A stretch of 64,000 bases of DNA from Isoetes taiwanensis (GCA_021234155.1 JAJEKV010000064.1:62001-126000); one strand, 5' to 3'; numbered from the stretch's first letter, positions 37,593-50,188 are shown. Notes: generated by a model not told the origin, from the sequence alone. Made by a program: numbers and translations.

Positions 37593-40382
37593 TCTATATC
37601 TGTTATATATATACAATTATATAAGCTGCCCCCTTGTTTCAGACCCGAGGTGTCGCCGTCTGGACGGTCCAGATTTCTGAGATCTACGGTCCTGGTTTAG
37701 CCACTTAAATTGAATGTATTTAATACAATATTTAATACAATGTAATGAGGTGGCAATGGCAGCCAGTTATATTGATTGCAATGTCATGAGGTGGCGCCAT
37801 CTCATATGTAGTTTTTTTTTTGTCATTTATTTAAAAGCTCCATCGGATTTATTTATAAATATTCTTATTCAAATTATGAAGATGGTGAATGGTTTTATTT
37901 AGTCAAATATTGTTTTCCATAATTTGCACAAAATGATGGTGCTGTTCTATAGTTGCTACTTGGACTTTGCAATTCTTACCGAGCATTCAGAAATGAACGG
38001 TCAGAATCTTTAATGAGAATGCCGTCAAATTTTGCAGGCATTTCCTATAATATGGGTGTAGGATAATTGTCTTAAATGTAAAAGGCTTTTATAATACACA
38101 TTTGACGATAAGTGGAAGTAAAACTAACCAATGAGGAGTTTGCTTTTGCAACAAATAAAAGAGAACGAGAAACTTGAAGGTGGCAAGCTGCAACCAAGTA
38201 AGGAGATATTATAATCATTCCCCTTTTATATTCATACGTGAAATTTAAAATTCCTTTCATCTTTCAAGGTATTTGGTTGTTCATTTGTGTTGATTTAATT
38301 CATCTTATAGAAAACAAATAATTAAGGAGATAAACAAAGCTTTGGGCAGCTACTTCACAAAAAATTTGTATTGAGTTTTTCTACTTGAATTGAGTGAGCT
38401 CAAATGTTTATCCCAATATGGTTAGATTTGTTCTGTTTTATGCTTTGACGGTTCTTTAGGCATCCTAAGGAAACATTCCATACTGTCCAATTTTGTGCCT
38501 GCTCTTTGGTAGCAACAATAGGCTTATGTGGGTAACTTGCAGCTAATATGCTCTATTTTGGATGCTACGTCCATCCCACATTATTGTGTCAAAAACATTT
38601 TTGACAGTATACGAGAGATATTCGTGCATGGAGGACACATCTGCATCTATTCTCAAGAGTGAGATGTTTTCTTCAATGATGCGTTTTCATACTGTTCAAT
38701 TTTGTGTCTACTCTTTGGTAGCAACAACAGGCTTATGTAGATGACTTACATCTAATATGCTCTTTTTTGGATGCTATGCCCATCCCACATTATTGTGCCA
38801 AGAAAAGTTTTAGCGATACACAATATGAGAGATATTGGCGCATGGAGGACTCATCTGCATCTATTCTCAAGAGTGAGATGTCCTCTTCTATGATGCGTTT
38901 GGCTGTCCATGATCCTTTGACATGTGCTGAAGTAGATGTAATCATTCAAGTACATACAATATTCTTTCTACAAAGACATATATGGACAATTACATTCATG
39001 TCACAGAGATATTCAAGAATGTCGCCAACTTTTATTATATGGGTAAATATAAACTAGGAGTATTACAAGGAATTACTAAGAGTTACTAAATGCACCACGT
39101 TTTTATTATGCCTATTATTATGTAATTTTCAATGTACAATAAATGTGCATATTTAAAAAGGGATGTTTATGATGATTTCATTAGCAAATATTTCTCAGAT
39201 GTTTTATGGTTGTCTTTTCTTTGCGAGATCACTATACTAGTCATTTCTATGTTCAACATCCCGTTTGGGGTTTCAAAGTATCGTAGAGCACTCAAAACTA
39301 AAGCTAACTATTTAGTTACAAAAATTGTCCAATGGAGCTTTGACGAAGTGGTATTGTTGGTAGCTATACTGAGCATGAAAATTGAATGAATCTCCCCATC
39401 TACACGTTCAACATATGTTGATTTGTTGAAAATATTTGAAAAGAAACTATTCATAGAGATACATGCCCAAGATTCCCAGAGGTACATACTCAAGGTTCCC
39501 TAAATTTGTACTCATTTGACACCCTCATACATTTTGTTGTTAGGTTTTACTAGCAAGATTTAACTATTTCTACAGGTAAAATTCCTGTGAGCAATTTACT
39601 AATTATGAACAAACTATACACATTTGATTGCCTTCCTTCATGGTGTACCACTACACCTGATAGAAATGCTGGGCATCCCTAGATACATGAGTTTTAGGGT
39701 TAAAGGCTTTGAAGATTAGGGTCAAATTGACTAATGGCTAGCATTGGTTTATGATTCAGTGTTCAGGGTTAAAGGGTTTAGAGTTTAAATACTTAGGAAT
39801 TTTAGGCTTAAAATTTATGGTTTTTAGGGGTTCTTCAGGTTTAGGGTTTATGTAGTTTAGGTCTTGCATGGTATAATTTCTAAATTCTAAACCATAAGTT
39901 GCCAAAATATTGACAACATAAAAGAAACAATAATGTGTCACATCAATGCGCATCAATGTTTTCACTATAGATAATGTTGATGCGAATGATCGTTTTCCCT
40001 TTCGAAGTTCTTACACCATTGCACTTGCTAATAAACTCTTTGTTTTAATGAACCATAAAACAACATTGATAACAAATAGACATGAGACGAATCACTCTCA
40101 CACGTGTTAGTGTCTTTACTGTGTTCATAAACTTTGTTGCATTCAGAGATCATTTTTTCAATATACAAGATTAGTTCATAGTGTGCTTACATTTAGAAAC
40201 AAGATTTGTTCTCCTTCATGCAGATGTACGTTTTATATTTTTTACTCAACAACATTCAAGCGATATGCCTTTGTGCCCAATACATCTACAAAGATTTCTA
40301 CTGTAGCTGCATAATCTAATACCCTAAATGCATTTCACACGTTCTTGATAAATGCCCGGCATCGCCGGGCACACGTTTCTAG
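37593..40382 (+). mobile_element. Probable non-autonomous Helitron
   Basis: The 3' end is strong: a 7-bp GC stem GCCCGGC-ATC-GCCGGGC at 40354-40370, then ACACGTTT and the terminal CTAG (40379-40382) followed by T. This is the standard Helitron terminus (hairpin 8-12 bases before CTRR, insertion at A|T). The 5' end is less sure: TCTATATCTG at 37593, preceded by A, followed by the AT-rich then GC-richer stretch usual for plant Helitron heads. No Rep/helicase gene is present in the 2.8 kb. It carries a tandemly duplicated, exon-like segment at 38481-38900, possibly captured from a host gene. Confidence 0.6.
38481..38900 (+). repeat. Tandem duplication (209-bp period) of an exon-like segment
   Basis: Unit 1 (38481-38689) and unit 2 (38690-38900) both start TACTGT-CAATTTTGTG and both encode ERY.RMED-SASILKSEM in the same frame. 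After unit 2 the frame runs on through LAVHDPLTCAEVDVIIQ to a GTACAT that could be an old splice donor. The source protein is not recognised. It lies within the probable Helitron, so a captured gene fragment is likely (inference). Confidence 0.7.
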
Positions 40383-42361
40383 TTGATATTGAAACAAACA
40401 TATAGTCGATCTAGTGATTTGCAACGCAAGAACAATAATACATCTCATTTACAAAAGGGGATCAATGATGCATTCTTAGTCATATGTCTAGAAAGTTCTT
40501 AAGACATTGCGTACGAAAATGTCAGGCTTAGTTGGGAACTAGGTGCTGAGTTGGCACCTTGATGTTGTAGGTGAGTCTGGTGATGCTATATTTGTCGATG
40601 GCTAGCTTTTTCTTTATGTCACAACTTTTGCAATGAAGCGAGTAGCAACTGCACATGAACTAGGTGCCAAGCTGATACCTTGATATTATAGGTGAGCCTT
40701 TGTTTTATTATAAGGATGACCAGTATACCCTTTGGAACTATAGATGGATGATGACTTGGATATGCCAAAGAAATGTGCATAAATGTAGATGTTGTCGTTA
40801 TTGCTTTGTGGTGTATTAAATAGTTAGCTTTATATTTTCATAAATATGGGCACATTCAACAGCTTTTAAACCACATATGATTATTTAGAGATCATGATGC
40901 TAAGAGGAAGTCTCATCATCCAATTTGCAATACTATTAAATAGCTTAGCTGGCGATGATAATGTCTTTTATGAAGGCTATAATGTCATATTTGATGGTGC
41001 TAACAATTTACATAACTTGGTGGCATTCTTCCATCTAGAAATTTATTATGAATGACCCTAGTGGTACTAACAGTAGAAATTTACATTGCTGTCACCTTAA
41101 TTCCTTTTTGCCTCACAAATAAAGGTTCATCAAGTAGGAATAATGGGGAATTGGGTTGGAGAATATAGGGTAGGCAAAGACATATAAAAAAAAGCATTGT
41201 ATAGTCAACAATAGCAATTCCTTTGTAGTTGTATTGGTGACAAACATGGACCCATGTGCTCCAATAACTTTCCTTTCTTTCAAATGTTCACCTATTATTT
41301 AACAATTTTAGCTGGAAACAAGGTCCACCGCATAATAATTGTTGCCATAAACACGATCGTGTAACTTCATCTGCACTCAAAGGCGAAGAAGTAAAAGATT
41401 GCCATTGACATTTGGATGAGATTGCAACGCACAAGTAGAATAATGTCTACGACATATTCAGATATTGTGATGAAAACATCGAGTATAATTTGTTGACTAG
41501 AATTAGATTGCATCCTTAGAACAAACACATGGAGTGGGCATTGAAGGCAGATGATAAGTACAAACAATTAAAAACTGAGTTCTGTTGAACTTTGTTGTAT
41601 CTTGATGTTACATTGCAAAGAACCTTCGAAGTGAGAGGACTCGAAAGGTGATGGTGGGGAACACATTCATTTGATATGCAAGGACTATGGAGGACAGGCC
41701 AAGTGTGTGTCAGAGTACAAACATTGCCACATCCGCACGAGTTTAAGTGGAGGCAGTGCTTGAATGATGCCACGTTTGTGGGTTCCCATTTCGAGGTGGA
41801 CTTGGACGAGCAGGGATGCAAACGTGCAAGTGGGATTTGTGGTGCTTAAGGTCAGGAAACCAATACGTAAGGAAGGGGGACAAGGGTTGTTTTTGGTTGT
41901 GCCACTATGTTCGGTTGCCAAAAGGAATAATCCAATTAGAAACATGTCAATATCTGTGAAGAAGAATATATCAATATATATCTATCAAATGCACACTATC
42001 TTGACAACTTTTCAAAATGTGCTCTAGGAGGCCTAGCAGACATCTCGCATCTTTCTAGGAATCCTATTTGTATTTCTGTAGATAAAGAAAAGTAAACGAC
42101 GAAAAACTTGAGGTGTGACAATGCAAGCATTGAGTTATGTCTCGTATTCACTGAAATCATTTATCAGTCTTAAAGACTCAACGTTGTAAAGAATGAAAAA
42201 TGATGATCTCCTCCTTTATTCTGAAGTATGAGTTGCTATTAGCTTGGATAAGAAGAGGCAATAGGATGTTTTACAATGTAACGTTTGGGGCAGGACTCGT
42301 GCAATGGTGTTGTGCATCTAGTCAACAAAGTAAACATGTAGTACAATACCAACATTTCCCC

Positions 42362-42655
42362 TTTGAGCCATAATCCTATTTTCCTAGGAACATATATGTC
42401 TGAAGTTCGAGAGGCCACCCATAGTCACATTCAATATAAGGTGGTTGGGTGCATGACTGATAGGTTGTGTGCATCTTCTATCAATTGGTGGGGGTGGTGG
42501 AAAGGAAGAAGAAGAGTTTTTGTTGATATACATACAATACCCACATTGCCCTTGGAGCCATAATCCTATTTTCCTAGAACACACTTAGTCTTTGAACAAA
42601 TATGTCTTGATTTCGAGGCCACCAAGAGTTACATTCAATATAATCTGGTTATGAG
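42362..42655 (+). repeat. Direct duplication, about 188 bp period
   Basis: GAGCCATAATCCTATTTTCC occurs near 42365 and 42554, followed in both by GAGGCCACC and ACATTCAATATAA. The copies are diverged. Confidence 0.7.
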
Positions 42656-42781
42656 CAGGACCCAACAAAGCAATGCTGGTATGGTGTGTGCGTCATATGT
42701 TCAATCCGATGCTGCCAATGTGACGTGTTGACAAATGTGGCAATAACAGAAAGACTCTACAATTGTTTTACAATACATATC

Positions 42782-42909
42782 ATCTTTAAAGCTCCAGCTA
42801 AGGCTAAACCAATGGTCTAGGGAAATGAAAAAAAAAACCTTACACATCAATCTTTAAAACTCCCAACTGGGCTAAACCAATGGTATAGGGACGAAGAAAA
42901 AAAAAACTC
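42782..42909 (+). repeat. Direct duplication, about 67 bp period
   Basis: ATCTTTAAA.CTCC, then GGCTAAACCAATGGT-TAGGG and an A-run, occur twice in a row. Confidence 0.75.
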
Positions 42910-43742
42910 TTACAAAGTACAAAACTTAACTCTGCCAATAAAAAAGAAAGAAAGAGGGACTTGTTTGTTACTAGACAGCACTTATTTCCACACACGGTTT
43001 GAGAGGAAAAGAGGAGGAGAGAGAAAGGTAAAAAGGAAGAGGGGATTGTAGAGAGAGAAAGGGGGATATATTTGAAGAAGAGGATAGGCAAGGCATGGAG
43101 CTATGCACAGAGCAAATTGGTAGACAAATCTGAGCATTCTTGCGTGCCTGCAAAGGCCAGAATCATGATCAGAGGCATCCAGCCTAAGCATATAATGCCT
43201 CGGCCTTTGATTCTCAGAGGAATCGAATGCCTGGCTGATTTAAGAAGACTATATCTCCATGTGTAGATCAGCCGCAGCAGCTGGCCTTTGTTTTTTATTC
43301 CGATGCTTCAGACAAACGGAAATGGCCCTTTCGTGGCCCCTCTTGCATTCTGTTTTAGAAGCTCCTCTTCTTCCTCTGTAAGATTCTTCCCATTTGTTTA
43401 ATATTTCAATCGCAATCTGCTCCTCTGTCTTGTTTTCGTTGCCATATTCATTCGTCTCCCTGTTTGTTTTTTTTGTTTTTTCTTTGATCAATTGCGTGTA
43501 GAATGCATCATCCCTTTCTGCCTGGCTTGGTTTATCTAGTTTAAATGCCTGTCTGTTTTTGGGTTGGATTCGTTGAGCTGTTTCTGTTTACTATGCTCTG
43601 TCTGTTTCAAGTTGGATTATTCAGGGTTTTAGTATTGATCTATGTCTGTTTTGGCTTGGATTTATCAGGTGTTATCCATTTTGAAGTGAATTAGTTCTAC
43701 TGGAATCACTTTCATGTCGAATCGAGGGGTTTCTGCACAAAA

Positions 43743-44021
43743 ATGCCTAAGAAATTCGCCACAATGCTGATTATAGTAGCTCTGATTTTTATTCTGTGCC
43801 CCTCACAATCTAGAGCAAGAAACGTAGATTCCTTATACACAGGTGAGAATCGCCAGAGCTCAAAAAGGGGCCAAAATAATGACCAGACTTCAAGGAACAA
43901 GCAAGATCCGGCTGGCTATGGAGTTTCCAGTCCACCGGGAGAGCCTCCACCTCCAGGGGCAATGTTTTATTCATCAGATCATCTAGTTCCGAGCGGGCCG
44001 GATCCACTTCACAACAGATAG
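43743..44021 (+). CDS. CLE signalling peptide precursor
   Basis: A 92-aa intronless ORF with the full layout of a CLE preproprotein. Residues 4-24 form a signal peptide (basic start, then a hydrophobic core MLIIVALIFILCP and a likely cut near SQSRA). A polar, low-complexity variable region follows (25-79). The CLE motif HLVPSGPDPLHN sits at 80-91, followed by a single Arg and the stop at 44019-44021. CLE peptides are cut out, hydroxylated on Pro and sensed outside the cell by LRR receptor kinases such as CLV1 or TDR to control meristem or vascular growth (family knowledge). The 12-mer core VPSGPDPLHN is canonical; the first residue is His rather than the usual Arg. The ORF is intact and CLE-length. 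No close TATA box was identified with confidence. Confidence 0.88.
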   Translation: MPKKFATMLIIVALIFILCPSQSRARNVDSLYTGENRQSSKRGQNNDQTSRNKQDPAGYGVSSPPGEPPPPGAMFYSSDHLVPSGPDPLHNR

Positions 44022-46190
44022 CATCAATCAGGTGAAGAAATTTTATGTTGAATCTTCATTGTCAAGGAAGAAATCTTCCGTTTAAGCCATTATTTCTTCA
44101 AGAACTTGCTGCACAAGGCATTATTTGTTCGATCTGCCATTTGGGCATTCGAAATTTCTGCTCTAGGAGGCATTATTTGATGTGGGTTTTGCATTGCGAG
44201 TAAGAAAAAAAGAGGCACTAATCCACGATTTGGCCATTTGGGTAGTGCAAATTTGTTGAAGAGCCCTGTTTTTTTAGTGTAGAAAAAGGCCAAGGGGACA
44301 GAATTATGGAGTAAAAATTCTTGGCAGACTGGACGGAACATTCTAGCTGGATTGATCCCGATGTGGGTCTGCTCTATCATCACGAAGCAGTTTCTTGAGC
44401 ACAGAGTACCGGACAAGAAAAACTAAATGCGCTGCAGCGGCGGGCAAAATAGGGCACAAATCCGCAAGAAAAAGAAACAGGAGCGTTATCAATCCCATCT
44501 TTGACAAGTCCAAATCAATGCGCAAGCCTGCAAAATGGCAGAGTTCATTGTAACTTTGCAGATTTGTTACAGAAAAATCATCCCTCATTCATGCCCTAAT
44601 TTTTTTCTTGCATCTCTTACTCTGTTAGGGCAAGAAAGAAAAGCTCAAGAATCGGCAAACAGGTCCGATATCCGATTTACAGCGGGTGAATCGCTTGCAT
44701 CGAGGCAGATCTGCTCTGTTATGCTTATGCTCTGATCTGATCTTTAAAAAAAAAGGAAAGAGGAAGGGGAGGGATTTTTTTTGCCGGATTGGAGCAGAGG
44801 GGGTCAGAAATTTTTTTCGAGGTCCACGGATTTGCAGCAGAGATGGGAGCAGAGGGCGAGGGTGTACAACAGCGGCAGCTGGGGCATGTCTAGGAGTAGT
44901 ATCAATCAGATTCAGAGGCTGGGCAGTTCTGTTTCTGATGTGGGCGATTATTAATTCTTTTTGCTGGCCCTTTTCTCCATAGCCGAACCTCCACAGCTCT
45001 TGCTTGCAAGCTCTGGCGCCTGCATCTAGCTGCAAAAGCTACCTCTTGATCTTGCCTCTTGTCTGCCTCATGCCCCCCTCTTTTTCTTGCTTTTTTTCTG
45101 ACATGTACCCTCGCATTCTTCCAAATTTGCAAGTACCCATCGATCTATCCTGTCCAGTTTGCTCAGACCAATGCAGATCAGAACTAGAAATCCTGTTTTG
45201 CACCTAAATCAGACCCCTTCAGATAAGAATCTGCACTCTAACCCAGTATCAGATCAGACCGCTTTTGTCTGAACCCTTTTGTTTTAAACTAATTTACAGC
45301 GGTTTTAAGCTAAATTTATCTCAGATGAGGTCTGATCAGTTGAAATATTGCAGATTTAAACTAAACCCATGTTAGATATCAGAGATTTGGATCAAAACCC
45401 ATTTGGAATTTGCCAGGTTTTAAGCAGATCGAGGCATGTGAGATAAAGAAATCCAAGGTTAAGGGCAGAAATCCAAGTTTCGAGTTAAGAAATCTAAGAG
45501 ATGAGCAAAACAGAAAACGTATATGATCCTTTTTGAAGGGTGTGTTGATTCGTGAGGTTGTGGCTATGGCGGCAGTCTGTTTCAACTACGGCAGAAGGAT
45601 TGAGGCACACGCCGGAGATCTGTGTGCAGTCCTTTTGGAGTACGTTTTTTTTCCACATCCGAGGAGCACGAGAGCTTCTCCCTGCACAGATCCTTTTGTC
45701 TTTTTTTGCAAAATCTGTTCATAATACTTTGGTTTTGTATTCTTTCGCTTCTCACCGACATTTTTTTTACATCAGCGTATTTGGAATGCAAAATGATATT
45801 TTAGCTTTTTTTTGTGCTTGGATTCAAAGAGCTTTTGTGTCTTTTTCCTTCCAATTTCTATGGCTTTGGATGTTGCTCTTGGACCATTGCAGCAATCATG
45901 GAGAAGAATTATTTGTGTATAAAACTGTTTGAAAGAACAATCACTAGGTGACAACACACTAACTATATGTTTTGGTTCAATTCTGTTTGCTATATGACTA
46001 TGGTAACTAAATAAAACCATGCAAAAGAAACAACAATGCATTGTGCCATGCAAAGATATCACATATGTCTCTACACCTTAGCTTGCACTTTCGCCCAAAC
46101 AAACAATGACAATACAGTTTTGTCCATTTATCTACATATGCCACTAGACCCAGCTTATCCAAAGAAACAAAGACAACACGGTCTGCCATC
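44022..46190. other. 3' flank of the CLE gene and spacer, no gene recognised
   Basis: Several short open frames occur on both strands, none with a domain I know. AGATCAGA-type words recur at 45130-45330. Confidence 0.45.
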
Positions 46191-46292
46191 AGAAGATTTG
46201 ATTCTTTGTAGAGAAGCCAAAGCTAAACCTTCTAGTCCAAGAGAAGATTTGATCCTTTGTACAAAAGCTAAAGCTAAATCTTCCAGTCCAAG
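46191..46292 (+). repeat. 51-bp minisatellite, two units, in-frame
   Basis: AGAAGATTTGAT-CTTTGTA at 46191 recurs at 46242. In the open frame 46036-46365 each unit encodes EDLILC..AKAK.SSP (17 residues). The 109-aa frame ends in a hydrophobic stretch. No family is recognised and no gene is claimed. Confidence 0.7.
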
Positions 46293-47512
46293 CATTCGTA
46301 TAACTGCTCACTCATTCTTCGTCTTCTTTTCATCTTTCCTTGTAGTCTTCGTGTTTCTCATCTAGATGTTGTTGACACTTAAGGTATTCAAGTATGACCC
46401 AAAGACCTATCCAATATAAACTCGACCATTACTCTCAAAGTTGATGAGGGAGGTAACCTTTTCTACATATAATTATGAGTTCTATTGTGCAATTTCATTA
46501 GAAGTGTATTCACGAAGTCTCGAGGTTTAAATATTCTTAAGAGTAAAGTAAGATCCACATTAACTGGTCCCTTTTCCCTTTCCTTTTCGTAGGGAATCTA
46601 AAGGTAGATGTCATAAAAGTTCTTTAAGTACATTACCAAGGGCTATTCTTCAAGCATACATGTATATTGAATGTTAATGAGAGTTGTCATTTAGGTTGCA
46701 CCAAATATCAATTGCATTGGTTTACTAAATCCTTGAATATTTTTCACAAGTTTGGTTAATTATATCATTTTGAATTCTTATCTTAACATATATAATTATT
46801 GGAGGACGATTCTTTTGGCATGTTACTTCAAGATTCTTTTCTATGATCACGACACGTTACCTTTATTGTATTTTTTTTTGACACGTTGCATTAGGTAAAG
46901 CAAAAATTTGCTGGCTATGGCGTCCGACAATGCGGCATCTGCGCTTCTCTCTTTCACAATCGGCATCTGCAATCCTGCTCTTAGATCCGGCATCCTGCGA
47001 CTTGATCAACATTAATTTGCTATCAAAATGCTATTCTAGACGACCCACTGCTGAAGGAGCTGAAGAAAAAAATCTAATGAAACTTCTCTCGTTACCCGTT
47101 TGGTCAGCACATGTCAAACGTCCATTTTTCATTTGTACCAAATGTTTAATTACGAATACTGGCATTACCTTGATTCCAATAGCAAAAGAGCAAAATCTTG
47201 GCCCAGAGGATGGAATCAAGAAGTTCGACAGGTATAAGCACGAAAACGGGAAAACCTCAAATGATTAGGGCAAAAAAATTAGCAAGATCAGAATAAGGAC
47301 CCAAATGATCAGAACAAGAAAATTTCACAGCACATTTCAGATTCAAGCAAGAAATACGATTTGGTAGCAAAAATATAGTATCTAGAAGGCAATAGCATAG
47401 GTTCAAATCTGGTCAGTTTTTAAACTGACACATATCTATAAGCGGGTCACTGCAGGAATATGTTTGCTTAGCCACTATGCCAATACCATCTTCTTTCCCC
47501 AAATGCAAGGGA
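46293..47512. other. Spacer, no gene recognised
   Basis: A 112-aa frame (46930-47268) shows no domain I recognise. Otherwise AT-rich sequence. Confidence 0.4.
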
Positions 47513-47774
47513 GTTGGGAAAGAGAAATGTTCGCAGCGGCGCCGCGATAAATTTCTTGTAAGTATAACTAATAATGGATGCTTAGCATTGCAGAGCTTTA
47601 AATGACAATTTATCATGTTGAAATATGTAGTAGTCCACGTGGACGGGGGCTGCCATATGTGGTCCAGATTTCAGATGCATTGTAGATGACAACTTTAACC
47701 ATTGATTATGCCTTATAGCTACAAGAAACTTATCGCGGCGGCCAAGGCTGCCGCGAACGTTTCTCTTTCCCAAC
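47513..47774. mobile_element. Fold-back / MITE-like inverted repeat element
   Basis: GTTGGGAAAGAGAAA at 47513 is answered by its complement TTTCTCTTTCCCAAC ending at 47774. The arms continue through GTTCGC, a GC block (GCCGCGATAA / TTATCGCGGC) and TTTCTTGTA, giving roughly 60-bp imperfect arms around a loop of about 110 bp. The loop holds a GTCCACGTGGAC palindrome. No clear target duplication and no coding. It could be a MITE or a small-RNA-type hairpin. Confidence 0.7.
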
Positions 47775-49744
47775 CTGTTGTATACACTCATAACCTTATT
47801 CGGATCATATGATAGATAATCCAATAACATGTGGGACTGTTGCCCGTAACAAATGGCCTAATGTGCAACATCCCTGCTATTCTACCAAGATGAAAAATTT
47901 ACAAATTTTTCTTCGAACTCGCATTTTTTGAGATCAAACTAAGTAATGTTTGCACTACAAAGATGGATTCTGGCTCTGCGCTTTACCCTGGAGATGATTT
48001 AGATGTCCGAATGAAGAGCTTGCAGTTCAATTCTTTCTCCGCTTGCATGGGCTTCAATTCCTCAAATTATTCAAGTAATAGACAATTTTCAAGACCATTC
48101 AAAAGCAATTTTGAGATTAACAAAGTGTGTGCCACAGGAGCAATACCAGAGTTTCTCAGTGAAAGAGCCTTCATGTTCTTGTATAATAGACTAAGTGGTG
48201 TTTCACTTCAATAGAATTGATTCTGAAGGGGACACAACAGTGTAATTCTCTTCGTGTCCACTGCTGGGCGCTAGGGCATTTTGGCAACTATCGAAAATAC
48301 ATGAATATTGATGTTCACAAGTTCTATCTTATTGTCATCCTGCTATCTTATTGTCATATCAGACAGAATGACAGAATAACCTCTACCCTACAGGAGAAGT
48401 TCAATAAGCAACAAAAGTAGCAAATCGTCGTGCTTAGAATAAGAAATCGGGACTAGAATTACCAATGGTGACAATGAAGCAAAGTATGCATTCTTTATTT
48501 TCAAGGCATCAGCAGAAATTGTTTGCACCCATTGATCACAATGGTCCGGTGGAACTGGAACTTTCTGTCCATAACTAACAGACATTAGCTTCAGATATCA
48601 CCTAAGAAAATTTATGCTTATACTTCAAATATCAGCAAAAAGAGATTTTAACAAATTATAGTCACCAATTACAGATCCTCCGTTGGCCAAGGGTCCCAAG
48701 CTCTGACATGCTATCTGCATCCGACATAAGAGAAGCAACATAAAGACTCTTGTTGCCGGCTAGTTTGTGATATCAAGATGTTGCCTTCAGAAACATGGAG
48801 ATGCCGCATTTTCTAGAAGAGACCTGGAGCCGACCGCCTTGCTTCTTCCTGCTCTAGACAACAGTAAATCTGATTCACAATATACTCAGAATAATAGCTT
48901 AAAAAGAACTTAGTACTTAGAGCTTCTGGCTATGGCAGAGGCCAGGGAAGGGCTTGAATTCTATGGCCAGATGTCTATGATGGCAGAAGTGCGAGTTGAA
49001 GAACAACCCAAAATAACCCAGAAGTGCCCGCCGCCATGGCATTGTTTAGCATTGCTTGTGAGAAGATAGCCTAAGATAACCCTAAACGGCTTGAAGAACC
49101 CTGTTTGGAAGCGATTTTTTGAAGCTTGGAAGCAAAAGACTCAACATCATCCATTTGAATAAAGGAAAGGAAACAACAACCTATAGTTAGAAAATGACCA
49201 TGTCTTCTGTAGACGCTCAGACGGAAAAGCAAAAGCCCCAGATACCGCAGTTGAAATGGAATATATTGTCAGTTTCTTACGCTTCGAAAATAGGCACGTA
49301 ATATGAATAATTAATTTTTTCATAAACATCTTTCACATTTGGACAAATGAAATTCACTCCCTTTGCAACAAGATTTTGTGACTCGTAGTTATTCCCCCTT
49401 ATGAATGTTGTGTTGGAAATAGTTCAGAACAAACCATGACCCTGCAATGCCCACCTCTAGCATTGCATCAGCTTTCTATGCGCTGCACCAAAAACACGTA
49501 TACCGGTAGGACGCATACTGGGGCACTAGTGTTTAGCTTGCCCTACAATTTAAACAGACTAATTTAATTTAGATTTCAAAATGCTCATATTTAGAAAGAG
49601 AGTCGTACCTCTATCTGAAGTAGTAGCCGCCAAGACCACCGAATGGAGATAATGGAGAACTTTTATGTGTCAGTAAAACTTGAGACCTCGCCATTATATT
49701 TACGCCATTATTTGCTAATTTTCTAGTTACATATGTTTCAAACC
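47775..49744. other. Spacer, no gene recognised
   Basis: An 83-aa frame (47963-48214) and short minus-strand frames have no recognised domain. If the DUF630 remnant had further exons, they would lie here on the minus strand; I did not find them. Confidence 0.4.
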
Positions 49745-50188
49745 CTATTAAGGTACAAAATCGATGTGAAAATTAAAGAGAAATATCAGTTGAGCTTGAA
49801 GAGAAATATCAGTTGAGCTTGAAGAGCTGATAAAGTGGGCATGACGCTTGTTCGCCATTAGAAGTGGGACCTTCAATTGGCCTAGACAAATTTGAACCTT
49901 CTGTTGGATCTGACTCAGTTGAATCATCATCCTCAGCCGTTTCTTCCAGTTCTATCTCGTTTCCAAAGCTGTTCTAGGAGTATCAGGAAGCTGTTGCTGT
50001 TGATCTTTAAACTCTGCGTCGGCAAATTGCTTAAAGGCAACACCTGTGTTCCTGAGTGCCTACAGATAGTTAACATGTGCAGTTGCAAAGTTCATCCTGG
50101 CAGAAAGCGCTTGCTTAACAAAACACTTTCTTTGCTTGCATCTATGAACTGCCTCTTCATCTTGTATCTTAAATCCAGTGCAGCCCAT
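49745..50188 (-). pseudogene. DUF630/DUF632 family protein, first-exon remnant
   Basis: On the minus strand the ATG at 50188-50186 opens MGCTGFKIQDEEAVHRC, then KQRKCFVKQALSAR and FATAHVNYL, then ALRNTGVAFKQFADAE. This is the DUF630 N terminus, including the MGC N-myristoylation start. In this land-plant family (for example NRG2) DUF630 precedes a large DUF632 domain that is absent here (family knowledge). Codon 43 is TAG (50062-50060) where Gln is usual, and further along the most protein-like frame (acidic, ...EDDDSTESDPTEG) is a different one, so there is also a frame change after about residue 80. It is a decayed copy or a broken gene. Confidence 0.78.

Larger units (their letters stand above)
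40383..43742. other. Spacer with local duplications, upstream of the CLE gene
   Basis: No gene is recognised. It holds a 188-bp-period duplication (42362-42655), a 67-bp-period duplication (42782-42909), and a GA-rich tract (about 43007-43080). The T-rich stretch 43580-43740 could be promoter or leader of the CLE gene. Confidence 0.4.

Noticed and set aside
41690-41990. Segment with MEDRPSV resembling the end of a receptor kinase
   Set aside because: The motif is short, no kinase subdomains are nearby and the frame breaks at once.
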